Positions 23,370 through 32,567 are shown, counted from the stretch's first letter. The stretch is 36,016 nucleotides of DNA from Lachnospiraceae bacterium (GCA_024699645.1 JAILPE010000056.1:1-36016), one strand, 5' to 3'. Numbers and translations are program-made. Notes: a model not told the origin generated them from the letters alone.

Positions 23370-24953
23370 ATGATAAATTGGACTAATCTTGATAAGCTTA
23401 AATCATTTCAAAAACTCGAAAAGCTCAAAGGAAGCGTTGCTCCCCTCAAAGAACTCCTCGGCGGAGAAGACGGTGCCAAGCGTGTTGCACAGTACTCCGT
23501 TCCAATGACGAACGGACTCACATACAACTATGCGGCAAAACTCGTTAACGATGAAGTTATCGACGTTCTTCAGGAACTTGCCGACGAAACGCAGCTTATC
23601 GACAAATACGCAGCACTCTATAACGGAGAAATGATAAACACCGGAGAAAAGCGACTTGTTCTTCACCACATGACCCGCGGCCTCTTAGGCGACAGAGTTG
23701 TTGTCGAGGGAGAAGATAAGCGTTCGTTTTACCTTGAACAGCAAAGTCGTATAATCCAGTTTTCAAAGAAAGTACACAGCGGAGAGATCGCAGGTGAAAA
23801 AGGCCCCTTCAAAAACGTTGTACAGATCGGTATCGGCGGCAGCGACCTCGGTCCCCGCGCCATCTACCTTGCACTTGAGAATTATGCGCGTCAAAAAGAC
23901 ATGCTCCGCATGAAGGCTTATTTCATCAGCAATGTCGATCCCGACGATGCATACGGCGTGCTCAGCGGCATCGACCTTTCCGAGACACTCTTTATCCTCG
24001 TTTCAAAGTCGGGTACAACACTTGAGACCCTCACGAACGAGACACTTGTCAGAAATATGCTGAAGAATGCAAAGCTCGATCCCGCAAAGCATATGATCGC
24101 TGTTACGAGCAAAACTTCCCCCATTGCAAACAGCAAGGATTTCCTTGATTCGTTTTATATTGACGACTATATCGGAGGACGTTACTCCTCCACTTCAGCT
24201 GTCGGCGGAGCAGTTCTTTCACTCGCTATCGGCAGCTTTATCTTCGACAGATTCCTTCAGGGCGCGACCACGCAGGACGCTCTTGCGAAGGAATGCGACA
24301 TCAGAAAGAACCCCACTCTTCTCGATGCACTCATCGGAATTTGGGAAAGAAACGTACTCGGCTACGGTACGACCGCAGTTCTTCCTTATGCTCAGGGCTT
24401 GTCACGTTTCCCTGCTCACCTTCAGCAGGCTGACATGGAATCAAACGGCAAATCCGTAAACAGATTCGGTGAACCCGTCAACTACAAAACAGGCCCCGTA
24501 CTCTTCGGCGAGCCCGGTACAAACGGTCAACATTCCTTCTACCAGCTGCTCCATCAGGGAACCGACATCGTTCCTCTTCAGTTTGTCGGCTTCTCGAACA
24601 ACCAGGGCAACCTTGATTTCGACGTAAAAGGCAGCACATCACGCGCAAAGCTTTGTGCAAACCTTGCAGCACAGATTGTTGCGTTCGCCTGCGGAAAGGA
24701 TGACGAGAATCCCAACAAGCGTTTCGACGGAGGTCGTCCTTCATCGCTTATATACGGCGACAAGTTTACTCCCGAAGCACTCGGAGCTCTTCTCTCTCAC
24801 TTCGAGAACAAGATCATGTTCCAAGGCTTTGCATGGAACCTCAACAGCTTCGATCAGGAAGGTGTACAGCTCGGCAAAGTTCTCGCAACAAAAGTTCTCT
24901 CGGGCGACTGCACCGGAGCCCTTAAGGCATACAGCAATCTGCTTATAAAATAA
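23370..24953 (+). CDS. pgi: Glucose-6-phosphate isomerase
   Basis: A 527-aa cytoplasmic enzyme interconverting glucose-6-phosphate and fructose-6-phosphate in glycolysis and gluconeogenesis. Landmarks are VVQIGIGGSDLGPRAIY (about residue 155), SKSGTTLETLTN (phosphate-binding), GGRYSSTSAVGGAVLSLAIG and the signature GEPGTNGQHSFYQLLHQGTD, which carries the catalytic residues. It is longer than the roughly 450-residue enzyme of Bacillus, closer to the long PGI type. The ATG (23370) has GGAGG six bases upstream; a TTG two codons earlier was not chosen. It has its own promoter with a palindrome at the start site, and a terminator shared with the convergent transporter operon. Confidence 0.96.
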   Translation: MINWTNLDKLKSFQKLEKLKGSVAPLKELLGGEDGAKRVAQYSVPMTNGLTYNYAAKLVNDEVIDVLQELADETQLIDKYAALYNGEMINTGEKRLVLHHMTRGLLGDRVVVEGEDKRSFYLEQQSRIIQFSKKVHSGEIAGEKGPFKNVVQIGIGGSDLGPRAIYLALENYARQKDMLRMKAYFISNVDPDDAYGVLSGIDLSETLFILVSKSGTTLETLTNETLVRNMLKNAKLDPAKHMIAVTSKTSPIANSKDFLDSFYIDDYIGGRYSSTSAVGGAVLSLAIGSFIFDRFLQGATTQDALAKECDIRKNPTLLDALIGIWERNVLGYGTTAVLPYAQGLSRFPAHLQQADMESNGKSVNRFGEPVNYKTGPVLFGEPGTNGQHSFYQLLHQGTDIVPLQFVGFSNNQGNLDFDVKGSTSRAKLCANLAAQIVAFACGKDDENPNKRFDGGRPSSLIYGDKFTPEALGALLSHFENKIMFQGFAWNLNSFDQEGVQLGKVLATKVLSGDCTGALKAYSNLLIK

Positions 24954-24954
24954 C

Positions 24955-25040
24955 AGCACTCAAATGTTTATGTCATAGCGGCAAACGTTTATGCCCCGGC
25001 AGACAAAGATTTATACCATAGCACTCAAACGCTTATGTAT
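24955..25040. repeat. Four degenerate 21-22-base tandem repeats after pgi
   Basis: Units at 24955-24976, 24977-24997, 24998-25019 and 25020-25040 share a pattern like AGCRSWCAAAYGTTTATGYC. They fill the gap between the pgi stop and the shared terminator. The first and last units are the most alike (AGCACTCAAA then TTATGT). Confidence 0.6.
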
Positions 25041-25051
25041 AACTCATATTA

Positions 25052-25090
25052 AAAGAAAGGCCCGTGATCAAAGACCACGAGCCTTTCTTT
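25052..25090. terminator. Bidirectional terminator between pgi and the transporter operon
   Basis: A 10-bp stem (AAAGAAAGGC with GCCTTTCTTT) continues after one mismatch with CGTG/CACG around a 9-base loop. A-rich and T-rich outer arms allow use from both sides, suiting the convergent genes. Confidence 0.85.
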
Positions 25091-25104
25091 ATGTATTGCA
25101 GATC

Positions 25105-26007
25105 TCACTCTTTCACGCCACCTATTGTAAGTCCCGTTACGAAATACCTTTGCAGGAACGGGTATACACAGATGATAGGTAACATCGTGACAACCGTTGC
25201 TGCCGAACGGACTGTGATCGGAGTGATGGTATTTGCCGAGTTCTTGGCAGATTCTGCCGATCCGCTTTGCTGCATGACTGACGAAAGCAGTTTCATGAGC
25301 TCGTACTGGAGAACCGTAAGACTTGTATCAAGTCTGTTATAGATCATCGTATCAAACCAGTTGTTCCACTGTCCTACCGCAACGAACAGAGCGATCGTTG
25401 CATAAACAGGTTTACAGAGCGGTGATATGATTCTTGTAAATATCGTGAAGTAACCTGCACCGTCAAGCTGTGCCGATTCTTCAAGCGATTCCGAGAGACC
25501 CTTCATGTATGTACGAAGGACAAGCATGTTCCATGCACTGATAAGTCCCGGAACCCAGTAAACCGCGAAGCTGCTCATAAGGCCAAGGTTCTTGTAAAGG
25601 ATGAATGTCGGGATAAGTCCGCCGTTGACATACATCGTTATTACATAGAAGAACGAAAGCTGTGATGAAAAGAGGAAGCGCTTACGGCTTATAACAAACG
25701 CAAGGAGCGCATTTGCAACCAGCGATGTAAGTGTACCCAAAACAGTTCTGAATACGGATATCTTAAATCCCGTAAGAAGGTTTTCCATCGCGAGAACCGT
25801 TTTGTAGCTCTTCGTTGAGAAAACTCTCGGCCAGAGGTAGATATTACCTCTTACCGCGTCGGTACCGTCATTAAACGAGAGGGCGACCGTATTGATAACA
25901 GGATACAGTGTTGCCACAAGGAACACTACCATAAAAACTGCAAGGAATATCTTGAATGCTATATCCCATCCGTTTAACGGCTTTTTATGTTTGATCTTTT
26001 TTTCCAT
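25105..26007 (-). CDS. Carbohydrate ABC transporter permease (LplC/YtcP type)
   Basis: A 300-aa membrane protein with six predicted helices and the binding-protein-dependent permease loop ESAQLDGAGYFTIFTRIISP (EAA motif), which docks on the ATPase. FNDGTDAVRGNIYLWPRVFS after the first helix and a C-terminus FVTGLTIGGVKE are typical of LplC-like CUT1 permeases for oligosaccharides or sugar acids. The ATG (26007) has GGAGG nine bases upstream. An in-frame ATG at 26025 overlaps the site and the LplB stop, so it was rejected. It is the third gene of the lipoprotein/LplB/LplC operon. The shared ATPase is encoded elsewhere, as is usual for CUT1 systems. Confidence 0.92.
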   Translation of the reverse strand: MEKKIKHKKPLNGWDIAFKIFLAVFMVVFLVATLYPVINTVALSFNDGTDAVRGNIYLWPRVFSTKSYKTVLAMENLLTGFKISVFRTVLGTLTSLVANALLAFVISRKRFLFSSQLSFFYVITMYVNGGLIPTFILYKNLGLMSSFAVYWVPGLISAWNMLVLRTYMKGLSESLEESAQLDGAGYFTIFTRIISPLCKPVYATIALFVAVGQWNNWFDTMIYNRLDTSLTVLQYELMKLLSSVMQQSGSAESAKNSANTITPITVRSAATVVTMLPIICVYPFLQRYFVTGLTIGGVKE

Positions 26008-26024
26008 CTGTCTATACCTCCCCA

Positions 26025-26981
26025 TCAGAACAATCTCTCTTCGCCCGCATGTTTAGCCCATGCGTTACAAAGGACGATGAGAAGTATACTTATCGCACTC
26101 TTAAAGATACCTGCGGCCGTACCGAGCGAGAAATCGTTCTGGCTGATTCCCCACTTAAGTACAAAAATGTCTATGGTCTCAGAGACCTTCTTTACAAGTC
26201 CGTTACCGAGAAGGTACTGAACTTCGAAACCGGCATTAAGGATATTACCCACATTGATAAGGAGCAATATCATAAAGGTAGGCTTGATACCGGGTAATGT
26301 AATATATTTTATCTTCGCCCATCTGCCCGCTCCGTCGATCGATGCCGCTTCGTAAAGCGTCGGGTCTATCGACGTTATCGACGAAAGGTAGATGATCGCA
26401 TTCCATCCTGTTTCCTTCCATACATTTGCAAATGCAACTATGGCCCAGAAATATTCCGGAAACGCAAAGAAGTTGATTGCCTGATCAACAATTCCGAACT
26501 TCATCAGAAGCTCATTTACAATACCTGTGCTCGAAAGTGCGCTGTGGAGGATTCCTACAACGACGATCCATGAAAGGAAGTGAGGCAGATATGAAATTGT
26601 CTGAATCGGTTTTTTAATAATCTTAGGCTTGATCTCATTAAGCAGGATGGCGAAAAGCACTGCCATAAACGTTGATGTAATGAGGTTGAGCGCTCCCATG
26701 CAAAACGTGTTTCGCATAACACGCCAGAAGCCTATGCTTTCATTTGTAAACAAAAACTTGAATTTATCGAATCCGATAAATGCAGATCCGAATATTCCGC
26801 CCTTGGGCTTATACTGGATAAATGCCATCGCCCATCCGAAAAGGGGCAGATAGTAAAATACAATACCGTAAATGAATACAGCCAGGGCTATGATCAAAAG
26901 CACTTTTTGCCTTTTGATCTCTTTCCATGTGAATTTATGATCTCTGCGCATGGCATTGACCGATGCTGCCGACTTGGCCAT
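26025..26981 (-). CDS. Carbohydrate ABC transporter permease (LplB type)
   Basis: A 318-aa inner permease subunit with six helices; the first is LLIIALAVFIYGIVFYYLPLFG. The EAA loop is EAASIDGAGRWAKIKYITLPG (about residue 210). SYLPHFLSWIVVVGI and the C-terminal ISILLIVLCNAWAKHAGEERLF match LplB-like proteins. It pairs with the LplC-type permease encoded after it. The ATG (26981) has AGGAG nine bases upstream; an upstream in-frame start at 27020 would add 13 residues without a site. It is separated from the lipoprotein gene by a long hairpin at 27075-27118 that may lower its expression relative to the lipoprotein. Confidence 0.92.
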   Translation of the reverse strand: MAKSAASVNAMRRDHKFTWKEIKRQKVLLIIALAVFIYGIVFYYLPLFGWAMAFIQYKPKGGIFGSAFIGFDKFKFLFTNESIGFWRVMRNTFCMGALNLITSTFMAVLFAILLNEIKPKIIKKPIQTISYLPHFLSWIVVVGILHSALSSTGIVNELLMKFGIVDQAINFFAFPEYFWAIVAFANVWKETGWNAIIYLSSITSIDPTLYEAASIDGAGRWAKIKYITLPGIKPTFMILLLINVGNILNAGFEVQYLLGNGLVKKVSETIDIFVLKWGISQNDFSLGTAAGIFKSAISILLIVLCNAWAKHAGEERLF

Positions 26982-27074
26982 ATGGCTTTCTCCTCTGAAG
27001 ATCCGGTGCATAAAGCTCACGCACCGATATTTTTGAACCTTGATCCGATTTGCGGGTCATTTCTTAACAAATAA

Positions 27075-27118
27075 GGAGTGGTACCGGATTTCCGGTAACG
27101 GAAAATCTGTACCACTCC
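27075..27118 (-). promoter_or_regulatory. Long intercistronic hairpin between lipoprotein and permease genes
   Basis: GGAGTGGTAC (27075-27084) pairs perfectly with 27109-27118; after two mismatches the inner TTTCCG pairs with CGGAAA around a GTAA loop. On the minus strand it is followed by TTATTTGTT, a poor T-run. It may be a partial terminator or an mRNA-stabilising element, as often seen after binding-protein genes. Confidence 0.7.
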
Positions 27119-27200
27119 CATAAATGTAAAGCTTTATCCGTTGACAGTTTTCACTGTACGTTAATCTTCGCTTTTACTTCAGATTGGCTACCCTTAAATA

Positions 27201-28967
27201 TTATTTGAAAGTATCAAGGATTGCCTGCATCTCAGCAAGGAAGTCCTGAGGATTACATGCATTGTAAACTTCCATGTACTCATTCCATGTTGCTTCGAAA
27301 TCAGATGCCATAACTACCTTAGGTAACCACTCATGCTTTGTCTCGCCCATAAGTGCCCATGCAAGTCCGCCGGGTGTCTCGGTCGTGAAGTTGTTAGAGT
27401 AGCTGTACATCGGGAACCAAGGTCCGTTAGCTTCCTGAACAGAACCGATCATATCGGGATAGTTGCCTGCGCCGTATGCTGTAAGGCAGTCGATAAGAGG
27501 CTGAGCCATATCCTGCTGGAACTCTGAAGGCTGTTCCTCAGGCTTGTTGGCATTCTTGCCGTCTCTGCTTGTTCCATGCCACTGAGGGAAGTAGCTGTAC
27601 TGGCAACGATGAGCTGCCTGATAAGAAGTATCAGCCCACTGAGCTCTCTGCTCAGGTGTACGATAGTAGAGACCGTTCTCATCTACTTCGTAGTCAACGC
27701 CCTTAACGCCCCAGAATCTGAGATCATGAAGTTCCTGATCCATAGCTGTGTCAACGAGGAACTTGAATGCCTTATCGGGATCCTTACATGATGTTGTGAT
27801 TGCAATACCTGATGCCTGGTTTACAGTATCATCATATGTATGCCATCTGTTAACCATGCCCTCTTCTGTTGTAAGACCAAGGGGAACATAGTTGCAGCCC
27901 TTGAGGTCAAGACCCTGTGTCTTAAATACATCGTTTACTGTGTAAGCGAAATCCCACCACTGATCTACCATACCGAGAACGCGGCCGGTTGAAAGCTTAG
28001 CGATGTACTCGTCATATGTCTGTGTGAAGCTCTCGGGATCAACAAAGCCCTTGTTGTACTCTTCGTTGAGCTTCTGGAGGTATTTCTTTGTATCTGCTGA
28101 TGTGTTGTAATCTTCGATAGTCATGTTTGACTTGTTAACGATTACAGAACCGTCATTGGGATATCCTGCAAGGAACTGACCTGCGTTCTCAAGACAGAAG
28201 TATCTCCAGTCCTCACAAAGGATGGTGTAAGCCATGTTAGGTGTTCCGTCGTCCATTGTGGGGTTAGCTGCGATGTAACGCTCAAGCACGTCGAAGTACT
28301 GATCCATAGTCTTGATCTGAGGATATCCTGCCCACTCAAGTACTCTTACCTGAATCCAGAATGCTTCGTCGTTATGTGTTGTAGCTTTGGACTTGCCCAT
28401 TGTGTTTCCGAAAGGATTGATCCAGTAGATATGTCCATCGGGTTGACGGAATTTTTCCCACTCTTCAGGAGTGAACCATGTATCTCTGAACTCAGGATAC
28501 TGATCGATGTAATCATCAAGAGCAACAAGTGCTTCAGCGTCAACGAGCATGTTCATTTCATCGGAATCGATGAAGTCGGTGTACTGACCGGAAGCGATAA
28601 GTGTACCGGTTGCTTCGGAAGCTGTCTGGCCTGTAAGCCAAGTTTCCTTAACTCTTACGCCGTACTTCTTAGCGATGATATCAGCAATCTCGTTGTCAGA
28701 GTTGATCTCTGAGCCGGGCATTGTGATAAAGAATGTGAAATCTGTAATCTCTGCGGGTGCTTCATCAACAGGTGCAGCAGTATCTGTGGTGTTATCAACT
28801 ACAGGAGCAGTTGTGTCGGCAGGCTTTGCTGTGTCATCTGTCTTTGTTGTGTTGTCTTTAGCTGTGTCGACTTTTGTCTCGGTAGCTTCCTTTTCGGAGC
28901 TGCCGCAAGCTGTAAGAGCAGTCATAGCCATAGCTAAAACAAGTAATAATGCTACTAACTTTTTCAT
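27201..28967 (-). CDS. Extracellular solute-binding lipoprotein (LplA-like, carbohydrate)
   Basis: A 588-aa family 1 binding protein for the downstream permeases. The signal peptide MKKLVALLLVLAMAMTALTAC ends in a lipobox LTAC with Cys at residue 21. A Thr/Asp/Ala-rich linker (about 25-75) holds it off the membrane. The mature domain has the long two-lobed fold typical of LplA/YtcQ proteins: EIADIIAKKYGVRVKETWLTGQ, then FWIQVRVLEWAGYPQ and GIAITTSCKDPDKAFKFLVD. Many Trp and Tyr residues suit binding of an oligosaccharide; the substrate is not known. AGGAGG lies just upstream of the ATG and may be sequestered by an inverted repeat (28969-29011). The upstream kinase/regulator pair probably controls this gene. 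Confidence 0.92.
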   Translation of the reverse strand: MKKLVALLLVLAMAMTALTACGSSEKEATETKVDTAKDNTTKTDDTAKPADTTAPVVDNTTDTAAPVDEAPAEITDFTFFITMPGSEINSDNEIADIIAKKYGVRVKETWLTGQTASEATGTLIASGQYTDFIDSDEMNMLVDAEALVALDDYIDQYPEFRDTWFTPEEWEKFRQPDGHIYWINPFGNTMGKSKATTHNDEAFWIQVRVLEWAGYPQIKTMDQYFDVLERYIAANPTMDDGTPNMAYTILCEDWRYFCLENAGQFLAGYPNDGSVIVNKSNMTIEDYNTSADTKKYLQKLNEEYNKGFVDPESFTQTYDEYIAKLSTGRVLGMVDQWWDFAYTVNDVFKTQGLDLKGCNYVPLGLTTEEGMVNRWHTYDDTVNQASGIAITTSCKDPDKAFKFLVDTAMDQELHDLRFWGVKGVDYEVDENGLYYRTPEQRAQWADTSYQAAHRCQYSYFPQWHGTSRDGKNANKPEEQPSEFQQDMAQPLIDCLTAYGAGNYPDMIGSVQEANGPWFPMYSYSNNFTTETPGGLAWALMGETKHEWLPKVVMASDFEATWNEYMEVYNACNPQDFLAEMQAILDTFK

Positions 28968-28968
28968 A

Positions 28969-29011
28969 GTTGCCTCCTCTAAAATATTGGTAGTATATAA
29001 CTACAGGCAAC
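28969..29011 (-). promoter_or_regulatory. Inverted repeat covering the lipoprotein ribosome binding site
   Basis: GTTGCCT/AGGCAAC arms at 28969-28975 and 29005-29011 are complementary; one arm overlaps the Shine-Dalgarno sequence. Between them lies a second inverted repeat, GTAGT-TATAT-ACTAC. Pairing of the outer arms could reduce translation initiation. The promoter must lie further upstream (29012-29133), but I found only weak candidates (TTGAGA-17-TAAAAA). Confidence 0.45.
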
Positions 29012-29133
29012 ATTCTATCATAGGCAGTTTTTTTTCATTACCTGACGAATTTTTAGAAAAGATAGGGTAAACTCTCAACGATTCTATTAGTTTTCTAATT
29101 TTATCGCCAACCAATAAAGTTATATCGCCTAAC

Positions 29134-30723
29134 TCACTTTTTGTTAGTTTTAGCATTGTCTTTTCTGAACTTGGTCGGGGTACATCCTTTTTCAGCAACA
29201 AAATGATCGATAAAATAATCAGTGTCTTTGTAACCGACCGCCTCGGCCACGCTATACATCTTCATGTCGCTGTTAATGAGGAGTTCCTCGGCTTTTTCGA
29301 TCCTTACGTGATGCAAAAACGCTTTAAAGGTTATTCCGTATTTTGCTTTAAAAAGCTGTCCGAGATATGAGGCATTTATGTAATATTTTGCTCCCAGTTC
29401 CTTAAGTGTCAGATTATCCTTGTAATTGGTTCTTATGTCGTCTTCGATACTCTTGAGTATTCCGACGGAATTGCTCGAACGAAGCTCATCGAGGTACTCC
29501 GCGTAGTCAACAAGGATTTTTGAGAGGTTCTCGCTGTCGCTTTTCAGCTCGATCTCTTCGTAAACGGAACCGCTTATATATTTGAGTACCTCTTCCTGAT
29601 CTATCTGACTGTCGAGCTCTCTGGCCGTTCCGATAAGCCCGAATATAAGATAATCGATGATCATGGAGATAAACCTGTTCTCCATTCCCTGAAAGCTGTC
29701 AACAAGCCGCGCCGACTGACTCAGGATATCTTCTTTTCTGTTTCGGGCAACGCTTTTAACAAGTTCGTCAACATCATTTTTATCTACGGCAAGACCGTTA
29801 TTGATGAAGCTGCTGAGCTTTGCCTCGTCAACGTCCTCATAGGCGTTCCAGTCTCTGAGCGAATCGGCCATTGCCACTGATTTGCACGAAACGGCGAGAT
29901 CCGCAAGACCGTCTACCTTTCTTCCCGGAATGAATATGACCGGGAACTGCAGTCTCTCGTCGAGTGTCTCCCTGAAATTCTCAAGGTATTCCTTCTCCGA
30001 CACGCCTTCTTTCAAAAGCTCGTCGCTGTATATAAATCCGACATCGTAGTTCGCGCCTCTTAAGGACACGTCAAAAAGAACCCTGTACTCATCCTCCGAG
30101 AATTCGAGACATTCCGCATACATCTGCTTCTGCATGCGTCTCTTTTCCTCGACGGTCACCTTTCCAAAGCCTTCGTCGTTTTCATTGAGTTCGATCGATA
30201 TATATCTGACCCCGGTCATTTTTCCGAGATACTGCTTTACATTATTGAGTGAAGCGTTGTCATTTTTCCCGTTTATCAGCGATATCAGGCTGTGAAAGAG
30301 AACTTCCCTTTGCAGCTCACTGTCGGTGACTTTTGATCTGTTTATCTCTTCATGTATAAGCGTTGCTTTCTTAAGAGCCCCGAGCAGTTCCTTCTTTTCG
30401 ACCGGTTTAAGGAGATAATCAACCGCTTCGAGCTTAAGCGCCTTACGCACATACGAGAAATCGTCGAATCCCGTGAGCACTATAAAGCTCACCTGATTCT
30501 GTCCTCTTTCGCGCACACGTTCGATAAGCTCAAGACCCGAAAGTCTCGGCATCTTGATATCCGTGATGACGATATCGGGCGAAAGCTGTCTGATCATGCG
30601 GAATGCTTCCATTCCGTCCGTTGCGGTTCCGACGATCTCAAGTCCCTCTTTTTCCCAGTCTATCATCATGGACAGGCCTTCGAGGATAACGGTCTCATCA
30701 TCAATAAGCAGAACTTTTAACAT
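29134..30723 (-). CDS. AraC-family response regulator (YesN-like)
   Basis: A 529-aa regulator. The N-terminal receiver (about 1-120) has the acidic pair in LLIDDE, the phosphoacceptor Asp55 in DIVITDIKMPR, and the conserved lysine in YLLKPVE. A long middle region is followed by two AraC helix-turn-helix motifs (about 420-525): LKELGAKYYINASYLGQLFKA and MYSVAEAVGYKDTDYFIDHF. It should be phosphorylated by the upstream kinase and switch on the adjacent sugar transporter. Two ATGs follow one another; the second (30723) has the better spacing from AAGGAGG. Its start overlaps the kinase stop codon (TGATG), so the pair is translationally coupled. Confidence 0.93.
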   Translation of the reverse strand: MLKVLLIDDETVILEGLSMMIDWEKEGLEIVGTATDGMEAFRMIRQLSPDIVITDIKMPRLSGLELIERVRERGQNQVSFIVLTGFDDFSYVRKALKLEAVDYLLKPVEKKELLGALKKATLIHEEINRSKVTDSELQREVLFHSLISLINGKNDNASLNNVKQYLGKMTGVRYISIELNENDEGFGKVTVEEKRRMQKQMYAECLEFSEDEYRVLFDVSLRGANYDVGFIYSDELLKEGVSEKEYLENFRETLDERLQFPVIFIPGRKVDGLADLAVSCKSVAMADSLRDWNAYEDVDEAKLSSFINNGLAVDKNDVDELVKSVARNRKEDILSQSARLVDSFQGMENRFISMIIDYLIFGLIGTARELDSQIDQEEVLKYISGSVYEEIELKSDSENLSKILVDYAEYLDELRSSNSVGILKSIEDDIRTNYKDNLTLKELGAKYYINASYLGQLFKAKYGITFKAFLHHVRIEKAEELLINSDMKMYSVAEAVGYKDTDYFIDHFVAEKGCTPTKFRKDNAKTNKK

Positions 30724-32483
30724 CATTCCTCCTTACCGGCTTCTCCGGTTATCGGCAAACGGATCGTGACGATGGTTCCGACGCCCCGTTCGCTTTCGAT
30801 CTCAAACTTTACCCTGTCTCCTGTATGCATTTTGAGCCTGAGCGCTGCATTAAGTATTCCGATACTCTTTCTGTCTTCGATAGTGTTCATCGTAACATTT
30901 TCTATGTCGCTGAGCAGCTCCCTGCACTCATCCTCCTGCATGCCGGTGCCCGTGTCCTCAACCTCGAGGACAAGTTCTCCCTCTTCCCTGTAAACTCTCA
31001 CAAATATATAACACGAAGAGGTCTTGTTCTCCATACCGTGTATGCATGCATTTTCGACAAATGTGACCAGAGTGATCTTAGGCACCAAGATCTCCTCGCA
31101 GTCTTCATCAACGCTTATGTCGTAGATCAGCTTGTTCCCAAAACGGTACTTCTGTAGTTCAAGATATGCCTCAACAAATCTGATCTCGTCTTTTACGGGG
31201 ATGCTGTCCTCGCTCCAATCAACATTCTGCCGCTGGATGATCGCAAGCTTTTCAACCATTCTCGCAGTCTCGTTTTCCTTTTTCAGAAGCGAATGCATCC
31301 TTATGCTTTCAAGCGCATTAAACAGGAAGTGCGGATTGATCTGCGAATGAAGGGCATGAAGCTCGGCCCTCTGTCTTGCTATATCAACGTCCTGTCGCCT
31401 GAGCCTTTCTTTGTATTCATTATCGATAAGGTTATTTATTCTCACGGTCATATCGTTATATGCCTGAGTCAACCTGCTGATCTCATCTCCGTTCTCGTTT
31501 GTACCTATGGTTTCGAGTGCCTTCGCGTCATTTCCCTCGATGAAATCCGTCAGTTTACGAAGTCTGTCAACGAACGACTTTATGAAGAGCCTGTAAACGG
31601 ATATCGGTATTATCAGGTTGAACAGTATAAGCGTTATAAAGAGCTTCGCGTTTTCCCTGAGTGTTTTCGCCATGATATTTTCGGTGCCCATAACGTATAT
31701 ATCAAAGGTCTTGTCCATTATCGCAAACGACGATCTGTATGCGGCAGCGTCGGCAACCTCCTTCGAGATCGTCGAGAAAGGCGTCGTCACACCGCCCTTT
31801 TGATCGTTTGAGAAAACGATCCGGTCATCGTTGCAGACATAGATAACATTTGAATAATTCGAATTGTCTATAGCCTGCTGGATATCGCTGTAATTCATGT
31901 CAACCTTTATCAGAGGCTTGTCTTCCTTGCTTTCGCTCTTGTGGAAGAAATCAAAAACGCTGACGATCGATATTCCCCTTTGATAACGCCAATATATCCT
32001 TTCGTAATCAACATGCAGAACATAGCGATCGCGGGTGTTCATGTATTCCTTATACCACTCGGTGTCATAATACCTTGATATATCCTGGAAACTGCCGCCG
32101 CTGATAAGACCTTCTTTGGTGAAATAGATCGTTGCCGAAAACCGGTCATTTGCAAAAGGTGTTCTGCTCACAAGCGGGTATCGCTCCTCGTAAAAGCTAA
32201 GTGGGGATCCGTATTCCGAGGTAACGAACTGGTCGATCGCTCTGTCCGACGCGAGACTGTTCATAAAGACATAAGCCGAGTCACAATAATCGGTAAGAGT
32301 GTATTTCACAGATTCCGTAAGATTACTCATGATCCTTTCGTCTTCGTTCATCTCGGTTCTGATGATCGTCGAAACGAAAAAGAAGTCTGTAAGAAAAAGC
32401 GGGAGAAACACACATAGCGCAAGCATCATATAGAGCTTACGCCTGATCGAGATTCTGTTTAACCATTTAACAAATCGATTCAT
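30723..32483 (-). CDS. Sensor histidine kinase (YesM/LytS-type, HPK7)
   Basis: A 586-aa membrane kinase. One helix (about residues 17-38) and a second near 285-305 border a large extracellular sensor, probably Cache-like. A HAMP domain (SFVDRLRKLTDFIEGNDA) follows, then a His_kinase region with the phosphoacceptor in INPHFLFNALESI and the HATPase_c domain (FVENACIHGME as N-box, EVEDTGTGMQ as G1, KSIGILNAALRL as G2). It is the usual partner of YesN-like regulators and of Lpl-type transporters, often sensing the transported oligosaccharide. GGAGG lies six bases upstream of the ATG. Its promoter overlaps the hairpin after the TetR gene. Confidence 0.93.
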   Translation of the reverse strand: MNRFVKWLNRISIRRKLYMMLALCVFLPLFLTDFFFVSTIIRTEMNEDERIMSNLTESVKYTLTDYCDSAYVFMNSLASDRAIDQFVTSEYGSPLSFYEERYPLVSRTPFANDRFSATIYFTKEGLISGGSFQDISRYYDTEWYKEYMNTRDRYVLHVDYERIYWRYQRGISIVSVFDFFHKSESKEDKPLIKVDMNYSDIQQAIDNSNYSNVIYVCNDDRIVFSNDQKGGVTTPFSTISKEVADAAAYRSSFAIMDKTFDIYVMGTENIMAKTLRENAKLFITLILFNLIIPISVYRLFIKSFVDRLRKLTDFIEGNDAKALETIGTNENGDEISRLTQAYNDMTVRINNLIDNEYKERLRRQDVDIARQRAELHALHSQINPHFLFNALESIRMHSLLKKENETARMVEKLAIIQRQNVDWSEDSIPVKDEIRFVEAYLELQKYRFGNKLIYDISVDEDCEEILVPKITLVTFVENACIHGMENKTSSCYIFVRVYREEGELVLEVEDTGTGMQEDECRELLSDIENVTMNTIEDRKSIGILNAALRLKMHTGDRVKFEIESERGVGTIVTIRLPITGEAGKEE

Positions 32484-32500
32484 TGTGCCTCCGCCGTAGA

Positions 32501-32530
32501 ATTATACAACCCCCTGCCGTCAAAATGCAA
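32501..32530 (-). promoter_or_regulatory. Promoter of the kinase/regulator operon
   Basis: The minus strand has TTGCAT (32525-32530), 18 bases, then TATAAT (32501-32506), close upstream of the kinase start at 32483. The -35 lies in the loop and the spacer covers one arm of the hairpin 32508-32540. Confidence 0.55.
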
Positions 32531-32540
32531 GCAGGGGGTT
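32508..32540 (-). terminator. Hairpin after the TetR gene, probable terminator
   Basis: AACCCCCTGC pairs perfectly with GCAGGGGGTT (10 bp) around a 13-base loop. No T-run follows on the minus strand (GTATAATTC), so its strength as a terminator is uncertain. Confidence 0.45.
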
Positions 32541-32567
32541 CGATAATTCACATAAACTCTGCGAAGA

